DNA from: Shewanella electrodiphila
Lineage (GTDB): Bacteria > Pseudomonadota > Gammaproteobacteria > Enterobacterales > Shewanellaceae
NCBI RefSeq assembly: GCF_023283985.1
Contig: NZ_JAKIKU010000018.1
Location: 1-64,000 of the forward strand
Reading direction: 5' to 3'
DNA: 64,000 nt
Numbering within the stretch: position 1 is the first letter of the stretch; every line of letters begins with the position of its first letter. The notes beneath the pieces are model-generated. The model was not told the origin of the DNA. It did no database searches and worked only from the letters and a program-made list of their open reading frames with translations. Made by a program: the position numbers and the translations under genes. Shown here piece by piece: positions 16,918-25,350 of the stretch.

Positions 16918-17187
16918 ATGAATCAAGTCGCATATGCACTCAGTGAACGTAGAGGCGAAGCCCTCGATCAATAGCACCATTGGGAACTCATGACAGCAGA
17001 TCAAAAAATGGCGCTGTATGATCTCAACCGATTTGGTTACCGATTACTTTTTGTGAGAATGATGCCAGAAGGCCCTCTGGCAGTCATTGCTCAACAAAAA
17101 GAGTTGGCGACAATTGATTTTGAAGGCGAACTTAACCTACGCCCAGAGATCAAGTTACGTGATGAGTCTCAATCACAGTCTCAATAA
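16918..17187 (+). pseudogene. Small conserved-looking gene interrupted by an in-frame amber codon
   Basis: An ATG at 16918 opens a frame encoding MNQVAYALSERRGEALDQ, then a TAG at 16972-16974, then continues in the same frame as HHWELMTADQKMALYDLN and onward to 17187. The coding character is smooth across the stop. The part after the stop (ATG 16990) alone is 65 residues with a weak ribosome-binding site. A single C-to-T change of a CAG glutamine codon would explain the TAG. The last residues (SQSQSQ) come from a short tandem repeat. I do not recognise the family. It may be a recent pseudogene, a truncated gene started at 16990, or a sequencing error. Confidence 0.55.
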
Positions 17188-17262
17188 TAGTCTCAATCAC
17201 AGTCTCAATAATAGTCACAAAGACTGTCTTAGTCTCAATGACAGCATTAGTCACAATCATCC
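17166..17262. repeat. Degenerate tandem repeat of TCTCAATCACAG / TCTCAATAATAG units
   Basis: A 24-bp unit (two 12-mers) is repeated perfectly at 17166-17213, followed by diverged copies to about 17262. It overlaps the 3' end of the small gene and supplies its Ser-Gln tail and stop. Confidence 0.8.
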
Positions 17263-17293
17263 TCATGGTTAGTTAAGTACTTTATTGCCCTAT

Positions 17294-17321
17294 AAAAAGA
17301 GTGCCTTGGCACTCTTTTTTT
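17294..17321. terminator. Bidirectional terminator
   Basis: AAAAAGAGTGCC (17294-17305) pairs with GGCACTCTTTTT (17308-17319), with an A-rich 5' side and a T-run on the 3' side. It serves the small + gene and the convergent elaA. Confidence 0.9.
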
Positions 17322-17345
17322 ATGGCTTACTTTCTAATCAAATTG

Positions 17346-17816
17346 CTACAAGTTAAGCAGCATATCAATGTGCGGGATCCCATCTTCTAAATACATTTCA
17401 GAGTTAACAGTAAACCCCTGCTGCTGATAAAAGTCACTGAGATGCTGTTGCGCGCCTATTTGGATACTGGTTTGTGGCCACTGAGTTTTGACCACATCGA
17501 TTGATCGCTGCATTAGCTCATGGGCAATCCCTTTGCCGCGACCTTGTTCAGCAATAATCACTCGACCAATACTGGCTTCAGGGTAACTCACTCCAGCGGG
17601 TAATATTCTTGTATAAGCAATAAGTTCACCCTGTGAATTGAGCCCTAAAAGATGTTTAACATCGGCTAACCTATCTTTATTATCAAGCTCTGGATAAGGA
17701 CAATTTTGCTCGACAACAAACACATCTACCCGCAGCTTTAATATCTCGTAAAGCTCATCAAGACTAAGCTGGTTAAAGTGCAAAAGTTTCCACTGTATTG
17801 AATCTAAAGCAGACAT
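17346..17816 (-). CDS. elaA: ElaA family GNAT acetyltransferase
   Basis: The 156-residue product matches ElaA along its length: LYEILKLRVDVFVVEQNCPYPELDNKD, HLLG, AYTRILP, IGRVIIAEQGRGKGIAHELM (acetyl-CoA loop RGKGIA), IGAQQHLSDFYQQQGF and EDGIPHIDM. It is expected to be a cytoplasmic acetyltransferase. The physiological substrate of ElaA is not established. It is monocistronic between two terminators. Confidence 0.93.
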   Translation of the reverse strand: MSALDSIQWKLLHFNQLSLDELYEILKLRVDVFVVEQNCPYPELDNKDRLADVKHLLGLNSQGELIAYTRILPAGVSYPEASIGRVIIAEQGRGKGIAHELMQRSIDVVKTQWPQTSIQIGAQQHLSDFYQQQGFTVNSEMYLEDGIPHIDMLLNL

Positions 17817-17903
17817 ATTGGTCCATTATCATTGGAGTGTATTTTGGCAGTCTAGCATGAAAAAATTACCTGATTAACACGCTTATTTGTGCATTTATTT
17901 CAG

Positions 17904-17935
17904 GCAAAAAAATACCGAGCCTAAGCTCGGTATTT
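17904..17935 (-). terminator. Rho-independent terminator of the TonB-dependent receptor gene
   Basis: AATACCGAGC (17911-17920) pairs with GCTCGGTATT (17925-17934) around a four-base loop. On the minus strand it is followed by a T-run. Confidence 0.9.
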
Positions 17936-17956
17936 TATTGGTTAAATTAGCTCAAT

Positions 17957-20900
17957 TTAGAACTTGTATTTAACGCCAACTTTTAACTGCCAAGTAGACT
18001 TGTTTACGTCATAGCTATTGTAATTGTCAGTCTCTAACCCATCTTGCCCGTAAGGCACTGAGTAAGAGTAAACACCCGTTTCTGGGTTATAATTATGGTC
18101 TACCAACTTCTTACTACCATAGCTTTGTGTTTCTACACGGCCCCAATCATCATTCATCAGGTTAAGTACGTTTTTCACGTCAAAGTATAAAATACCTTTA
18201 TGCCCATCCATAAATCCTGGTAGTTCCTGAGTGAAACGGAAATCTAATTGATGTACCCATGGTTGGTTACTAGTACCCTTACCTGCAATACCACCTGCGT
18301 ACTTACTCAGACCGATTTCATCAATCGCCTTCTTGAACTCTTCGTACGTTAAACCGTTATATTCTACTAACGGATCATCCGCGTCCGTTGGTATATAAGG
18401 TAGATAGTATGAAGAACCATAAAACGCACTTTGATCCCCGAAACCACCGTCTTTATAAGAGCCAAGCACCCAAGTTAACGGGTTACCTTCACGGGCTTCA
18501 TAGAACATATTGAAGCTAGATGCATAACCAGCAACAAACTCAGTTTCATAACCTAGGCTAACAGTGAAACGGTGTGGCGTTTCATAGTAACCAGGACCCA
18601 TAGAGGTACCATTGCGATCAGATTGAACAGGTGTGTATTGGTAGTTAGAAGTGGCTGTTGAAGATGAGCCTTGGTTACCTTCATCTACTGAGTTATATGC
18701 ATAACTAGCACGCATATTCAGGCCCATATCCCAACTCTTAGCTAAGGTAAAAGATAACGTTTTACTGGTGCCATCTTCTTCGGCATTGGTCAGCATCAAG
18801 TCATAACGGTCAGTGTTTCCACCAACACCATTGTTAGCTAATGGGTCCCATGTTTCATAAATGACACGACCACTATCATCTGTTTTCACTTCACGACGAG
18901 CAAGGTCAACCCAAGCTACATCATTTTCTTTTTGGATATATAAGAATTCACCACCGAAGAACCAGTCTTGACCTAGAGCACCGAAGTCCCAGGTGCTATC
19001 AAAGCCAATGCTTGCACGCCAATCAGAAGGTAAATCGAAATCAGGATCTAATGAGTTAGTGTTACCATCGCCGCCCACTAAACCATCTTGTGCGTCACTT
19101 GGTACATCACCAAAGTCCGGCGTGCCCCAAGCGTCGTTCCAACCGTCATTATATGTTAGTAAACTATTACCATCATTTGAGAAACTGTTAGACATCCATA
19201 CCGTTGGTGAACCACCGCTATAACGACCCACCCCACCGCGCAACTTCACGTCATCTGATAGGATATAAGTTAAACCGATACGTGGCAGCCAGATATCCTT
19301 GCCATCAAAAGTAGCATTGTTGGCAAAACCATAGCGTTCAACAAAGTTATCATTCAATGCCGGTGAGTCTGACATGCTGATGGTTTCGTAGCGTAAGCCA
19401 AAGGTCATTTCTAAGTCGTCATTAATATTCCAAGTATCCTCAGCAAACAACGCTAAAGTACTCATATTAAATTCTGCAGCTACGTCTGTTGGATTGCCTG
19501 ACTTTGCATTTGAATAAAAGAAGTCATCAACAATGGCCTGCTCAAAGTCTTCAATTGATTTGAAACTCCAATTACCCGATACGTTTTGTGCGAACAAATT
19601 GAATACTTCAATTTTATTGTATTGCACACCAAAGCCTATTTCATGATCACCTAAGTAGTAATCACCAACAAAACGCATTTCTAAATTTTGGTTATTTAGC
19701 TCATTAGCTTGGCGTGATTTATCAGTACCAAAGGTAACTTTGTCGCCTGAACCAAAGCTTTTCCATGGTTCATCAGCATTTGGGAACCAGTAAGTTTGTA
19801 CTTCAACTTGGCCAATACCTAGGTCATCAATGGTGTTTGAGTTTGAAGTGGTATCTTTGTATGCCACTTTAATTTCAGTACTGAAATCTTCAGTCCAGTC
19901 GCTGTATAAATTAGCAGCGTACGTCTCTAAGATTTCTTCTTTGTTATACCAAGTGCTTGATAACTTAATGCTGCTTGAGTTGCTTGCTAAGTTGTTAGTT
20001 AAGTTACCTTTGGTATTTTGATAAGTAAAACTGGCACGGTGATCGTCGTTAATATTCCAGTCAATTTTAGCCAGAATTTTCTTATCTTCTTCTTGAGGGG
20101 TTTTATCGTAAGCACCAATATTTTCTAGACCGTAAATGCTTGCTGCAGCATCTCTCACACGCTGCAATTCGGCTTCTGTAATGTCAGAGTTGTTGCCAAA
20201 ACCAGCTCCTTCAGGTCCCCATTCAGCAGATTTTGGCGCATCAAAGCTTTCATAAGAACCAAAGAAAAACAGTTTATCTTTGATGATTGGGAAGCCAATG
20301 GTGCCTCCAAAGGTTTTTTCTTCGAATTTTTGTTCTACCTTTTCACGAACACCATCTTCATCTGCGCGAGTAAGACCTTCACCAGCCATGCTGTCATTGG
20401 TCATTTCGTAAAAAACGGTACCAGAAACTTCGTTAGTACCAGACTTAGTTACCGCATTAATCTGCGCGCCAGTAAAGCCACCTAATCGTGCAGTATAAGG
20501 AGAAACATTTAACGCAACACTTTCTACTGCATCAATTGAGATGGGTGAGCGTTGAGTCGGATAACCATTTGAGTTAAGGCCGAAATCATCATTTTGAGAA
20601 ATACCATCGACAACGAAGGTGTTAAAGCGAGGGTTCATACCCGCTACGCTCATGGAAATACCATCGGTACCCACTACAGCCATTGGGTTTTGACGCAATA
20701 CATCTTTAAGATCACGACTAATTCCTGGTGCGTTAGCAATTTCTTTTGCACCAAACTCGCTGTTAGCCCCAGCACTGCGGTAGTAACTAGCATTACCGAC
20801 AACACCGATACGTTCCATATCAGCTGCAGATTGCAGAGTACGGTTAAAACGTAATGTTTCACCTACGTTTAGATATAAATCTTGCTCTATATCATCAGCA

Positions 20901-21169
20901 AATTTACCTGAATCAACTTTGATCAGATAAGGACCACCAACACGAAGACCACGAGCAAGGAATTGACCCTCAGCGCCTACTGACACTTCTGTTACAGTCC
21001 CTGTTGGTTCGTGGATGATAGTAATTGTTGCATCTGTAACAGCATTTCCTTGAGGGCCAACAATCTGGCCTCGGATGTTTGATGCAGTATCGGCTGCCAT
21101 GGCTGGTAGAGAAACACCCATAGCAAAGCAAGTCGCTAGTGCTAAGCGACTGATTTTATTGTTTAACAT
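17957..21169 (-). CDS. Oar-like TonB-dependent outer-membrane receptor
   Basis: The 1070-residue protein has a signal peptide (cleavage after AMAA, about 26), a carboxypeptidase-regulatory-like beta-sandwich domain (about 30-115, with IRGQIVGPQGNAVTDATITI), a plug domain (about 135-245, with FNTFVVDGISQNDDFG and GGFTGAQINAVTKSGTNEVSG) and a long C-terminal beta-barrel ending in the aromatic residue F (GVKYKF). Oar-type receptors import or handle peptides or polymers at the outer membrane, using TonB energy. The ligand is unknown. No partner hydrolase lies beside it except the divergent S1/P1-type nuclease. It is monocistronic with its own terminator. Confidence 0.93.
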   Translation of the reverse strand: MLNNKISRLALATCFAMGVSLPAMAADTASNIRGQIVGPQGNAVTDATITIIHEPTGTVTEVSVGAEGQFLARGLRVGGPYLIKVDSGKFADDIEQDLYLNVGETLRFNRTLQSAADMERIGVVGNASYYRSAGANSEFGAKEIANAPGISRDLKDVLRQNPMAVVGTDGISMSVAGMNPRFNTFVVDGISQNDDFGLNSNGYPTQRSPISIDAVESVALNVSPYTARLGGFTGAQINAVTKSGTNEVSGTVFYEMTNDSMAGEGLTRADEDGVREKVEQKFEEKTFGGTIGFPIIKDKLFFFGSYESFDAPKSAEWGPEGAGFGNNSDITEAELQRVRDAAASIYGLENIGAYDKTPQEEDKKILAKIDWNINDDHRASFTYQNTKGNLTNNLASNSSSIKLSSTWYNKEEILETYAANLYSDWTEDFSTEIKVAYKDTTSNSNTIDDLGIGQVEVQTYWFPNADEPWKSFGSGDKVTFGTDKSRQANELNNQNLEMRFVGDYYLGDHEIGFGVQYNKIEVFNLFAQNVSGNWSFKSIEDFEQAIVDDFFYSNAKSGNPTDVAAEFNMSTLALFAEDTWNINDDLEMTFGLRYETISMSDSPALNDNFVERYGFANNATFDGKDIWLPRIGLTYILSDDVKLRGGVGRYSGGSPTVWMSNSFSNDGNSLLTYNDGWNDAWGTPDFGDVPSDAQDGLVGGDGNTNSLDPDFDLPSDWRASIGFDSTWDFGALGQDWFFGGEFLYIQKENDVAWVDLARREVKTDDSGRVIYETWDPLANNGVGGNTDRYDLMLTNAEEDGTSKTLSFTLAKSWDMGLNMRASYAYNSVDEGNQGSSSTATSNYQYTPVQSDRNGTSMGPGYYETPHRFTVSLGYETEFVAGYASSFNMFYEAREGNPLTWVLGSYKDGGFGDQSAFYGSSYYLPYIPTDADDPLVEYNGLTYEEFKKAIDEIGLSKYAGGIAGKGTSNQPWVHQLDFRFTQELPGFMDGHKGILYFDVKNVLNLMNDDWGRVETQSYGSKKLVDHNYNPETGVYSYSVPYGQDGLETDNYNSYDVNKSTWQLKVGVKYKF

Positions 21170-21498
21170 TTTCAGACCCCTGAAATATTTTTATATTTTA
21201 ATTTGTTTGCTAGTTAATCTAGCTTTTAATATGAAGCTGTAGAGTAAAAACTTCAGGGCGGATTTTATAACCAATTTGTTTCAAAATCATGTCATTCTTG
21301 AACTATTTCTCAACAAAACCTAAACTATTCGCGCTCAATTTACTTTACAAATTTAACCAAAGCCATATGGGCTAAGGTTTCTCGGTAGTTTAGTCACAAA
21401 AATTTAATAAAAAAAAGATAATATACAAATCTTCTAAACCATCGATTTGGTCACATTACTAGGGTCAAAGTGGCTGAATCGCTAAAGGAATAATAATA
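21170..21498. other. Divergent promoter region between the TonB receptor and nuclease genes
   Basis: About 330 bp, AT-rich. AAAGGAA precedes the nuclease start. No clear operator was recognised. Confidence 0.5.
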
Positions 21499-22293
21499 AT
21501 GAAACCTGCAGTACTCCTATTAAGCGCAACGATTACCTTAGCTAGCGCAATCAGCCAACCCGTTCATGCTTTTGGTCAAATAGGTCATAGAATTATTGGC
21601 GAGCTCGCTCAAAATAATCTATCACCAACAGCACAAAGTAATATCAATACATTAACAAAAGGTGAATCACTGGCACAAATGTCGACTTGGCCTGATGAGA
21701 TCCGTTCAGATAAAAATTGGTACCACGCATCGCCTTGGCACTATGTGTCTATTGAAGATGATGAGACGTGGGATACAGTAAAAAGAAATCCTAAAGGCGA
21801 TATTATTGAAAGCCTTGAGCGATATGAAAAAATCTTAATCGATCCAAAAACAACAAAAAAAGATAAATGGGAAGCACTGGCTTTTTATGTTCATTTTGTC
21901 GGCGACATTCATCAGCCATTGCATGTTGGCCATAGCCACGACCACGGCGGTAATAAAGTAAAACTGAAATGGTTTGGAGACGATACAAATCTGCACTCTG
22001 TGTGGGACAGTAAAATTATTGAGCATCAAAAATTAAGCTACACCGAATACACAGGGTTTATTGAACGTATCTCAGATAAAGACATCAAAAACTGGCAAGG
22101 CAAAAGCTATTATGACTGGGCTGATGAATCTAAAGCATTACGTGCAGGAACATACGAGCTAGAAAAGAATCGTGATGATCAACCCGATCTTCGATTCCAG
22201 TACATATTCAACCATACCCCAACAGTTGAATTAAGACTGCAACAAGCTGGCATTCGTTTAGCTGAAAAGCTTAACGTCATATTTGGTCAGTAA
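21499..22293 (+). CDS. S1/P1 family nuclease
   Basis: The 264-residue product has a signal peptide cleaved after HA (about residue 24). The mature chain starts FGQIGHR, so His6 of the family is in place, but the invariant-type N-terminal Trp1 (whose amino group and carbonyl bind zinc in P1 nuclease) is Phe. Other zinc ligands are visible: WHYVSI (H), the FVGDIHQPLHVG segment (D and two H), HDHGG and NLHSVWD. It is a predicted periplasmic or secreted Zn-dependent nuclease of single-stranded DNA/RNA, possibly for nutrient scavenging. A hairpin with T-run follows at 22345-22381. It is divergent from the receptor gene. Confidence 0.9.
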   Translation: MKPAVLLLSATITLASAISQPVHAFGQIGHRIIGELAQNNLSPTAQSNINTLTKGESLAQMSTWPDEIRSDKNWYHASPWHYVSIEDDETWDTVKRNPKGDIIESLERYEKILIDPKTTKKDKWEALAFYVHFVGDIHQPLHVGHSHDHGGNKVKLKWFGDDTNLHSVWDSKIIEHQKLSYTEYTGFIERISDKDIKNWQGKSYYDWADESKALRAGTYELEKNRDDQPDLRFQYIFNHTPTVELRLQQAGIRLAEKLNVIFGQ

Positions 22294-22344
22294 ATTAAAG
22301 CGCAAAATCTGCATGATTATCAAAATTTTATGAATCATGAACAT

Positions 22345-22382
22345 AAGCCCACTTGTTTAATGATAGGTGGGTTTAATTTTTA
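22345..22382 (+). terminator. Probable terminator of the S1/P1 nuclease gene
   Basis: AAGCCCACTT (22345-22354) pairs imperfectly with AGGTGGGTTT (22365-22374, two G-T pairs) and is followed by AATTTTT. It lies about 50 bp past the stop codon. Confidence 0.7.
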
Positions 22383-22673
22383 GGAAACAATTCGTTAATC
22401 AATACGCCGTATATTCGTCATTTTTTCATCATTTATTTCGCATAAAACTATCTTAAATACGTAGCAATAGAGACTTATTAGTTCTTTACTACATTAATAA
22501 TCACGAATGAGATCACTAGCGCGAATTACAGTCAACTTTATTAAGCAGTCTCGACAGATGATCGTTATAAAGTAAGAATGAGCAAGGTGAAACTTGAGTA
22601 GGAATTACGAGAAGTGAGCCTAACCAGCAGAAAATAAGAGCCTGTAAATAATGTTGCCTTATAAGATATCAAA
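22383..22673. other. Intergenic DNA, nothing recognised
   Basis: About 290 bp between two convergent terminators. No open frame with coding character, repeat or clear hairpin was seen. Confidence 0.5.
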
Positions 22674-22706
22674 TAAAAAAAGCCACTATTGTTACCAATA
22701 GTGGCT
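22674..22706 (-). terminator. Terminator of cytochrome gene 1
   Basis: AGCCACTATTG (22681-22691) pairs with CAATAGTGGCT (22696-22706). On the minus strand a T-run follows. The hairpin core GCCACTA recurs in the terminators of the other two cytochrome genes. Confidence 0.9.
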
Positions 22707-22775
22707 TCCTGTTATTACAGCGCCAACAAGGTCGAGCTGTAATACACTTTTAACGTCTAGATTAACCTAATGTGA

Positions 22776-24758
22776 TTAACGTTCGAAGTTATGGTAAACA
22801 TCAATACCAAACGACTTACCAGTGTCATGACACGTTGCACATGACTCAGCAGTTCCTTCAGTAAACCATTTATCGGTAGTTGGAACGTTAAATTCGCCAC
22901 CATTTTGTTCCATATGGCTCAATGCTGAATCTGAATCATGACATGCAAAACAGTTTGCTGTAATTGGGCTAGTCATTACGCCAGCAGTACCTTCGTTAAA
23001 CGCTTTTGAAAGCATATATTGATTAGGCACATCAGCTAGGCTTACACCGTCAGCATGACAAGACACACAGTTGTCAGCATTCAAGCTTGCTGCAGAGTTA
23101 ACTACATTCTCACCAGTCTCTTCATCAGTCTTAGCACCTGAAAGTGCATTACCGATACCCCAGTGCATGCTATGAACCATAGGTCCGAAACCAGGAGCTG
23201 ATAAAGCGCCTTTACGATCTTGGCCGTTGTTATGACACGCAACACAATCTAAGCCGCCATCACGGTATCCACCATTTTTATGATAGTTAGTATCGTTGTT
23301 GTGACAAGTCGTACAGCTATCTTCAGTTACTGCATGGCGACGTCCCCAATCTTGCACTTTTTCAAAGTTAATTGGGTCAACGACTTCACTGTAACCAGTG
23401 AAAGATACACCGAACTCACCATCACTATCTTCCCAGTTAGTATCTGCGATAGTGATACGTGAACTTGCTGACAAGTTAGCATCTTCAAAGCCATCTGTTA
23501 GCTCGCCGTAACACACTGAACGAGAACCATCTTCGTTTTCAATGTAACCTTCTGCGCCATGAGAAATCACACGAGCCACAATAGAATCATTATGGTAGTT
23601 GTTGATGTAAGCACCGCCATAAGTCACTTCATGGGCTTCATACATTTCACCAATATTTAATTGCACAGGTGTTTCACCTGAGTTATCAAATAATGCGATA
23701 TCAACACAGTAACCTTGAGTCCAAGCTACGTCTTTGTGGTCAATCCACTCATCCATAGTTGGATTAAAGTATGGGTTACTTGTTGTGGTGTAATGGTTAG
23801 CACGTATTTCTTCACGCTCAACTAAACCAATCAATGAAGATTCTGCGTGGAATGCACGCGCATCGAATCCGTCAGCAGGTACAATAACGCCTGACTCGCC
23901 ATTACCATGACAGTCACTACAACCATTACCAGCAATACTGGTGTTGATTACAGGTTCAGCATGACAGGTGTAGCAATTAGTTGGTGTGAAATCTTTTTCA
24001 AATTTCTGATGGTTAATATGACCCAATTTCTGCATGCTATTTTTAGCATAACCACCAGTGTCTAAAGAGTTTCCTTCAGCGTCGATATCACGAGGTACGT
24101 TGTTATGACACACCATACAGCCGCCAACAAAATCAACTTCCCCTTCTGTATTTAAGGCAACATACTTACTGTGCTTAATATCTGATGTAGCATAATCTAC
24201 GTGGCACGAGTAACAAGTTTCAGTTGTGCTGGTATGAGTATTTTCAGGCTTGTTGACAATAATGTAAGGTGAAGATGCAATGTTATCCCCGCCACCCACT
24301 TGTAAACGAATCAAGCCTTCTGTATCCGCTTGAACAGCTGCCATCGGCGCAACAAATTCGTAACGACCATCATCTAACATGGTTAACGTTGCACCTTCTG
24401 TGGCACTATCACCACCCGCGCTAGCACTGCCACCAACAGAGCCATCACGTGCACGCTGAATTCCATGATCAGTTTTTGCAGCTAAATATACAGCGGCATT
24501 TTCAAGACCATTAATTAACGTGCCATCTTCATCTGTAATTTCAAACTCAAGGGTAACTTGACCTTCTCCTACAAGATGTGAAATATATTCGACATTAGTC
24601 ACTGTTGAAACTTCTGTCACTGGGGTACTTGGTTCTCCAGGTGCGCCTGGTTCGCCTGGCGCACCATCTTCTCCATCACTTCCGTCACTACCACAGCCTG
24701 CTATCCCCATAGCGGCTGCAATAACGAACGCTAATTTACGTTTGGTTAAATGCTTCAT
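22776..24758 (-). CDS. OmcA/MtrC-type nonaheme outer-membrane lipoprotein cytochrome c, paralogue 1
   Basis: The product is about 660 residues: a signal peptide with lipobox IAGC, then a Gly-X-Y collagen-like linker (GEDGAPGEPGAPGEP) and a beta-sandwich domain (about 50-175). A first heme cluster has four CXXCH motifs (near 182, 214, 262 and 280). A second beta domain carries a Cys pair (about 351 and 416), and a second cluster has five CXXCH motifs (482, 505, 564, 603, 640). MtrC/OmcA-type proteins carry electrons across the cell surface to minerals or other extracellular acceptors and normally have ten hemes (5+5); this has nine. Start: CGGAG lies five bases before the ATG at 24758. GTG 24764 and ATG 24761 overlap the ribosome-binding site. 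It is monocistronic, with a CRP-like site about 80 bp upstream. No MtrA or MtrB partner lies in the window. Confidence 0.92.
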   Translation of the reverse strand: MKHLTKRKLAFVIAAAMGIAGCGSDGSDGEDGAPGEPGAPGEPSTPVTEVSTVTNVEYISHLVGEGQVTLEFEITDEDGTLINGLENAAVYLAAKTDHGIQRARDGSVGGSASAGGDSATEGATLTMLDDGRYEFVAPMAAVQADTEGLIRLQVGGGDNIASSPYIIVNKPENTHTSTTETCYSCHVDYATSDIKHSKYVALNTEGEVDFVGGCMVCHNNVPRDIDAEGNSLDTGGYAKNSMQKLGHINHQKFEKDFTPTNCYTCHAEPVINTSIAGNGCSDCHGNGESGVIVPADGFDARAFHAESSLIGLVEREEIRANHYTTTSNPYFNPTMDEWIDHKDVAWTQGYCVDIALFDNSGETPVQLNIGEMYEAHEVTYGGAYINNYHNDSIVARVISHGAEGYIENEDGSRSVCYGELTDGFEDANLSASSRITIADTNWEDSDGEFGVSFTGYSEVVDPINFEKVQDWGRRHAVTEDSCTTCHNNDTNYHKNGGYRDGGLDCVACHNNGQDRKGALSAPGFGPMVHSMHWGIGNALSGAKTDEETGENVVNSAASLNADNCVSCHADGVSLADVPNQYMLSKAFNEGTAGVMTSPITANCFACHDSDSALSHMEQNGGEFNVPTTDKWFTEGTAESCATCHDTGKSFGIDVYHNFER

Positions 24759-24835
24759 CATCACTCCGATTTTCTTGTTTTACTACTTTTTAGGTATTTC
24801 TAATTTATACATTAGACGTTTTCATTTAATTAAAT

Positions 24836-24851
24836 AGTGATAACTGTCACA
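24836..24851 (-). promoter_or_regulatory. CRP-like site upstream of cytochrome gene 1
   Basis: In the coding direction the site reads TGTGA-CAGTTA-TCACT and is followed by ATTT. Nineteen bases after TCACT comes a -10-like TCTAAT (24816-24811), placing the site near -40, the class II geometry. The same arrangement is found at the other two cytochrome genes. Confidence 0.75.
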
Positions 24852-25224
24852 ACCCATTGCATCACATGTTTCAAAATAGAAGGTTTATGTTAAAAAATTG
24901 AGCTAGATCAATTTAAGTAATAACTAATGCAACAACAAAGCCTTAACACCATTATCTTTACATTACTTTACAATGACTTAAACAACACTATTGAGAAAAA
25001 AATAATACTAACAGCTAAAAGATGAAGAAAAGTTTAAAAATCTTATCGTTGAATTATGACGTATATCTTGAGGTTATAAGAGCGCTTTTAGATTTTTCAT
25101 ACCACTTTAAGCCTGAGAGGATTTAAAGTGTAGATCAATTCATACCGTAAACACTAAGATATTGAAAAATAAAAATATAATCAAAAAAACTTGCTCAATT
25201 TATAGCCTAGGGTATTTTTTAGGC
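24852..25224. other. Intergenic DNA between cytochrome genes 1 and 2
   Basis: Very AT-rich, with no gene. Apart from the CRP-like site at its lower edge and the terminator at its upper edge, nothing was recognised. Confidence 0.5.
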
Positions 25225-25260
25225 ATAAAAAAACCACTATGGTAAATAGTGGTTTTTTTT
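25225..25260 (-). terminator. Terminator of cytochrome gene 2
   Basis: AAAAACCACTAT (25229-25240) pairs with ATAGTGGTTTTT (25246-25257). A- and T-runs on both sides could allow termination from either strand, but the only gene reading into it is the cytochrome gene on the minus strand. Confidence 0.9.
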
Positions 25261-25350
25261 CAATACTTATATAGATTTAGCAAAAACTAGTTAATAATCT
25301 TGCCGTCTATATCATCTCGCGACACTAATGCTTTGCATTAGCTAACGACA

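Noticed and set aside
17087..17272. Overlapping frame through the Ser/Asn-rich tandem repeat
   Set aside because: It consists mostly of the repeat and has no ribosome-binding site; the frame is open only because the unit length is a multiple of three.
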